From: Myxococcus qinghaiensis | GTDB taxonomy: Bacteria; Myxococcota; Myxococcia; Myxococcales; Myxococcaceae | Direction: 5' to 3' | NCBI RefSeq assembly: GCF_024198215.1 | Contig: NZ_JAKCFA010000035.1 | Span: 25,516-89,515 of the forward strand | DNA: 64,000 bases | Part shown: positions 62,378 to 64,000 of the stretch, in pieces | Layout: every line of letters starts with the position of its first letter | Numbering within the stretch: position 1 is the first letter of the stretch | The notes under the pieces: model-generated | Seen by the model: only the letters and a program-made list of their open reading frames with translations | What the model was told of the DNA's origin: nothing | Databases searched by the model: none | Made by a program: the position numbers and the translations under genes

Positions 62378-63472
62378 ATGGCCGCGTCAGTCATTGATAA
62401 TCGCGTGGAGATTGTCTTCAGCTTCGACACCACCGGCAGCATGTACCCGTGCCTCGCGCAGGTGCGAAAGAAGCTGCATGGCACCGTGTCCCGGCTGATG
62501 AAGGAGATTCCCGGCATCCGCATCGGCGTCATCGCGCACGGCGACTACTGCGACGCGGGCTCGACGTACGTCACCAAGATTCTGGACCTCACGGACGACG
62601 CGAACGCCGTGGTGCGGTTCGTGGACAAGGTGGGGCAGACGGGCGGCGGTGATGCGCCGGAGTGCTACGAGCTGGTGCTGCGCGAAGCGCAATCCCTGTC
62701 ATGGACGGTGGGCTACCAGCGGGCCTTCGTGCTGATTGGCGATGACGTGCCGCATGGGCCGTCGGACAACCCGAAGCGCCTGGATTGGCGCAAGGAAGTG
62801 GACGCGCTGGGTAGGATGGGCGTCCCGGTGTACGGGGTGCAGGCCCTGGCGCGGCGCCACGCGACGCCGTTCTACAAGGAGCTGGCGGAGAAGTCGGGCG
62901 GCTTCCACCTGAGCCTGGACCAGTTTGCGCACGTCACCGACATGTTGCTGGCCGTCTGTTACAAGCAGTCGTCCGACGCGCGGCTCCAGGCCTACGAGAC
63001 GGAGGTGGCCAAGGAAGGGCGCATGAGCCGCGGGCTGAACGCCATGTTCAGCACCATGCTCCAGCGCAAGACGGCGTCGCCCTTCGGAGAGACGGACCTG
63101 CGGGCCGTGGCGCCCGGTCGGTTCCAGTCGTTGGAGGTGGACGACGACATGCCCATCAAGGCCTTCGTCCAGGAGAACGGGCTGGGCTTCAAGACGGGGC
63201 GGGGCTTCTACGAGTTCACCAAGACGGAGACCATCCAGGGCCACAAGGAAGTGGTGCTGATGGACCGCAAGACGGGCGACTTCTACAGCGGCGAGCGGGC
63301 GCGGGAGATGCTCGGGTTGCCGCCGGGGGAGACGGTGCGCATCCGCCCCGCCAGCCTGGAGAAGTACGTCGTGTTCGTGCAGAGCACCTCGGCGAATCGC
63401 AAGCTCGTGAAGGGCTCCAAGTTCCTCTACGAGGTGGAGGACTGGGACGGCGCGAAGGCCCTCGCGGCCTGA
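62378..63472 (+). CDS. Von Willebrand factor A domain protein
   Basis: 364 aa. ATG 62378 with GAGGGGAGC upstream. MIDAS motif DTTGS at residues 17-21 (FSFDTTGSM), further metal residues around GHGDYCD-like segment GVIAHGDYCDAGST, and TGGGDAPECYE. A C-terminal region of about 130 residues (LEVDDDMPIKAFVQENGLGFKTGRGFYEF) looks like a separate beta domain. No signal peptide: a cytoplasmic metal-dependent protein-protein interaction module. Partner unknown; monocistronic. Confidence 0.85.
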   Translation: MAASVIDNRVEIVFSFDTTGSMYPCLAQVRKKLHGTVSRLMKEIPGIRIGVIAHGDYCDAGSTYVTKILDLTDDANAVVRFVDKVGQTGGGDAPECYELVLREAQSLSWTVGYQRAFVLIGDDVPHGPSDNPKRLDWRKEVDALGRMGVPVYGVQALARRHATPFYKELAEKSGGFHLSLDQFAHVTDMLLAVCYKQSSDARLQAYETEVAKEGRMSRGLNAMFSTMLQRKTASPFGETDLRAVAPGRFQSLEVDDDMPIKAFVQENGLGFKTGRGFYEFTKTETIQGHKEVVLMDRKTGDFYSGERAREMLGLPPGETVRIRPASLEKYVVFVQSTSANRKLVKGSKFLYEVEDWDGAKALAA

Positions 63473-63483
63473 GGGGCCTCTTC

Positions 63484-63522
63484 GTGCCCGCGTGAGGGAT
63501 GACTGTCGGGCACGTGATGTTT
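63484..63522 (+). terminator. Terminator after the vWA gene
   Basis: GTGCCCG (63484-63490) and CGGGCAC (63507-63513) form a 7-bp stem; GTGATGTTTT with a T-run ends at 63522. One of the few intrinsic terminators in the window with a T-tract. Confidence 0.6.
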
Positions 63523-63605
63523 TCCATGAGTGGATGTTTCGTCCACCGTGACGGCCTTGCCCCAAGGGTTGAAGCGGGGGCAGCCCATCGTTACCTGGGA
63601 CGGCG

Positions 63606-63914
63606 GTGAGGTCCTGGGTCCCATGGCTGCTGGTGCTCTGCGCCGGCTGCGACGTCTTCGAGCTGCACCCCTATGAAGTCAGAGGCGGTGTGCGCGATGC
63701 GAATGCGCGGGCCGTCGAACGTCTCGAGCGCGACGTCAGTGGCGGCACGTTCCGCTTCGCGGTGCTGGGGGATATCGGCGTCTACCAGGACGACTCCGTC
63801 GAAGCGGTGAGGCACATCGCGCGGCGGGGCGTCGACTTCGTCGTGCAGATGGGGGACCTGACGGAGTTCAGCTGTAACTCCTCGCCGGAGCCCGTCGTGA
63901 CAAGCGGGGTATGA
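63606..63914 (+). pseudogene. Metallophosphatase lipoprotein gene, truncated by an insertion
   Basis: GTG 63606. Signal peptide with lipobox CAGC, then TFRFAVLGDIGVYQDDSVEAV and VDFVVQMGDLTEF, the start of a calcineurin-like metallophosphatase (GDIG and GDxxE metal motifs). After GDLTEF (63870) the sequence changes to SCNSSPEPVVTSGV and stops, which is foreign to the family. The break coincides with a GTAA end of an IS66-type element at 63874, so the native gene is probably interrupted. Confidence 0.65.
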
Positions 63915-64000
63915 GGTGAGGAGGTTGTCGCTCCATGGGTGGGACGAGGAGCGACGGTATGGATTTGGAGCAGATGAGGGAGACGTTGCGCGCGCAGGCG
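63874..64000 (+). mobile_element. Left end of a probable IS66-family (ISBst12-like) insertion
   Basis: Begins GTAACTCCTCGCC, consistent with the GTAA tip of IS66-family terminal inverted repeats. It interrupts a metallophosphatase reading frame and contains the start of a coiled-coil-type ORF (63959 onward). The right end and the target-site duplication lie outside the window (the candidate 8-bp target copy is 63866-63873). Absence of tnpA/tnpB-like genes before the ORF favours the single-transposase subgroup. Confidence 0.55.
63959..64000 (+). CDS. tnpC: Transposase N-terminus (IS66 TnpC-like), partial
   Basis: Starts ATG 63959 with GAGGAG 8 bases upstream (ATG 63935 in frame is an alternative). 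The visible MDLEQMRETLRAQA is a helical, coiled-coil-like start as in IS66 transposases. It runs off the window, so identity rests on the context of the GTAA end. Confidence 0.45.
   Translation, partial: MDLEQMRETLRAQA

Noticed and set aside
1..64000. CRISPR arrays, rRNA or tRNA genes
   Set aside because: No regularly spaced direct repeats and no recognisable tRNA or rRNA segments were seen by eye on either strand; a tRNA scan was not possible.

Overview
The window is a high-GC (about 70%) bacterial chromosome segment with very dense, third-position-GC-rich genes. It is almost certainly from a myxobacterium of the Myxococcus/Corallococcus group. The strongest anchor is a complete gene set at 35.5-47.8 kb that matches the Che3 (crd) developmental chemosensory cluster described in Myxococcus xanthus: a divergent NtrC-like regulator, then an OmpA-type lipoprotein, CheW, a small CheW-sized protein, two MCPs, a hybrid CheA, CheB and CheR. 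No rRNA, tRNA or CRISPR was seen.

Layout. 0-9.7 kb: a class A penicillin-binding protein (PBP1A), a TPR protein, exonuclease III, two secreted esterase/lipase-like lipoproteins, threonine synthase, a HEATH-motif metallopeptidase-like protein, a four-Cys mini-protein and a very basic small protein. 9.7-17.6 kb: cstA-ybdD carbon-starvation transporter pair; an unknown protein; a KASIII enzyme fused to a haem-oxygenase-like (HDO) domain; divergent to it a GMC oxidoreductase; an OmpA protein. 17.8-29.6 kb: dGTPase, a glyoxalase-fold protein, a LytS/LytTR two-component system, a large protein with an injection-system-cargo-like N-terminus, a degenerate metallo-beta-lactamase-fold protein, an SRAP/HMCES DNA-protein crosslink sensor, DoxX, and a secreted neprosin-type peptidase. 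29.6-35.5 kb: a short Hsp70, a XRE-cupin regulator divergent from azlCD, and several lipoproteins. 35.5-47.8 kb: crd/che3. 47.9-53.2 kb: CpoB-like lipoprotein, a selenoprotein candidate, L31, an orphan DNA methyltransferase, a leukotriene-A4-hydrolase-like aminopeptidase. 53.2-57 kb: fadN/fadA beta-oxidation pair. 57-64 kb: membrane MutS homologue, a lower-GC patch with a small secreted protein and a gene remnant, the dgcN-dgcA D-glutamate pair, a vWA protein, and a metallophosphatase lipoprotein gene apparently cut by an IS66-type element at the right edge.

How genes work together. The che3 genes from crdC to cheA3 are translationally coupled (ATGA/GTGA overlaps) and should form one complex that modulates the divergent CrdA regulator. 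fadN-fadA, dgcN-dgcA, azlC-azlD, cstA-ybdD and lytS-lytR are paired functional units. Most convergent pairs are separated by very short gaps or by perfect hairpins.

Most exciting observation. The gene at 48753-49898 has a single in-frame TGA (48882-48884) at the last position of a Cys-Gly-x motif, and the same frame continues for 337 more sense codons. Immediately downstream is a 6-bp hairpin with a GGUCUG loop placed exactly 18 nt after the UGA, the same spacing and loop bases as the E. coli fdhF SECIS. I interpret this as an unannotated selenocysteine protein: a periplasmic UshA/metallophosphatase-fold protein that has lost canonical metal ligands and carries a C-G-U motif. Standard gene finders would split it into a short peptide plus a start-less fragment.
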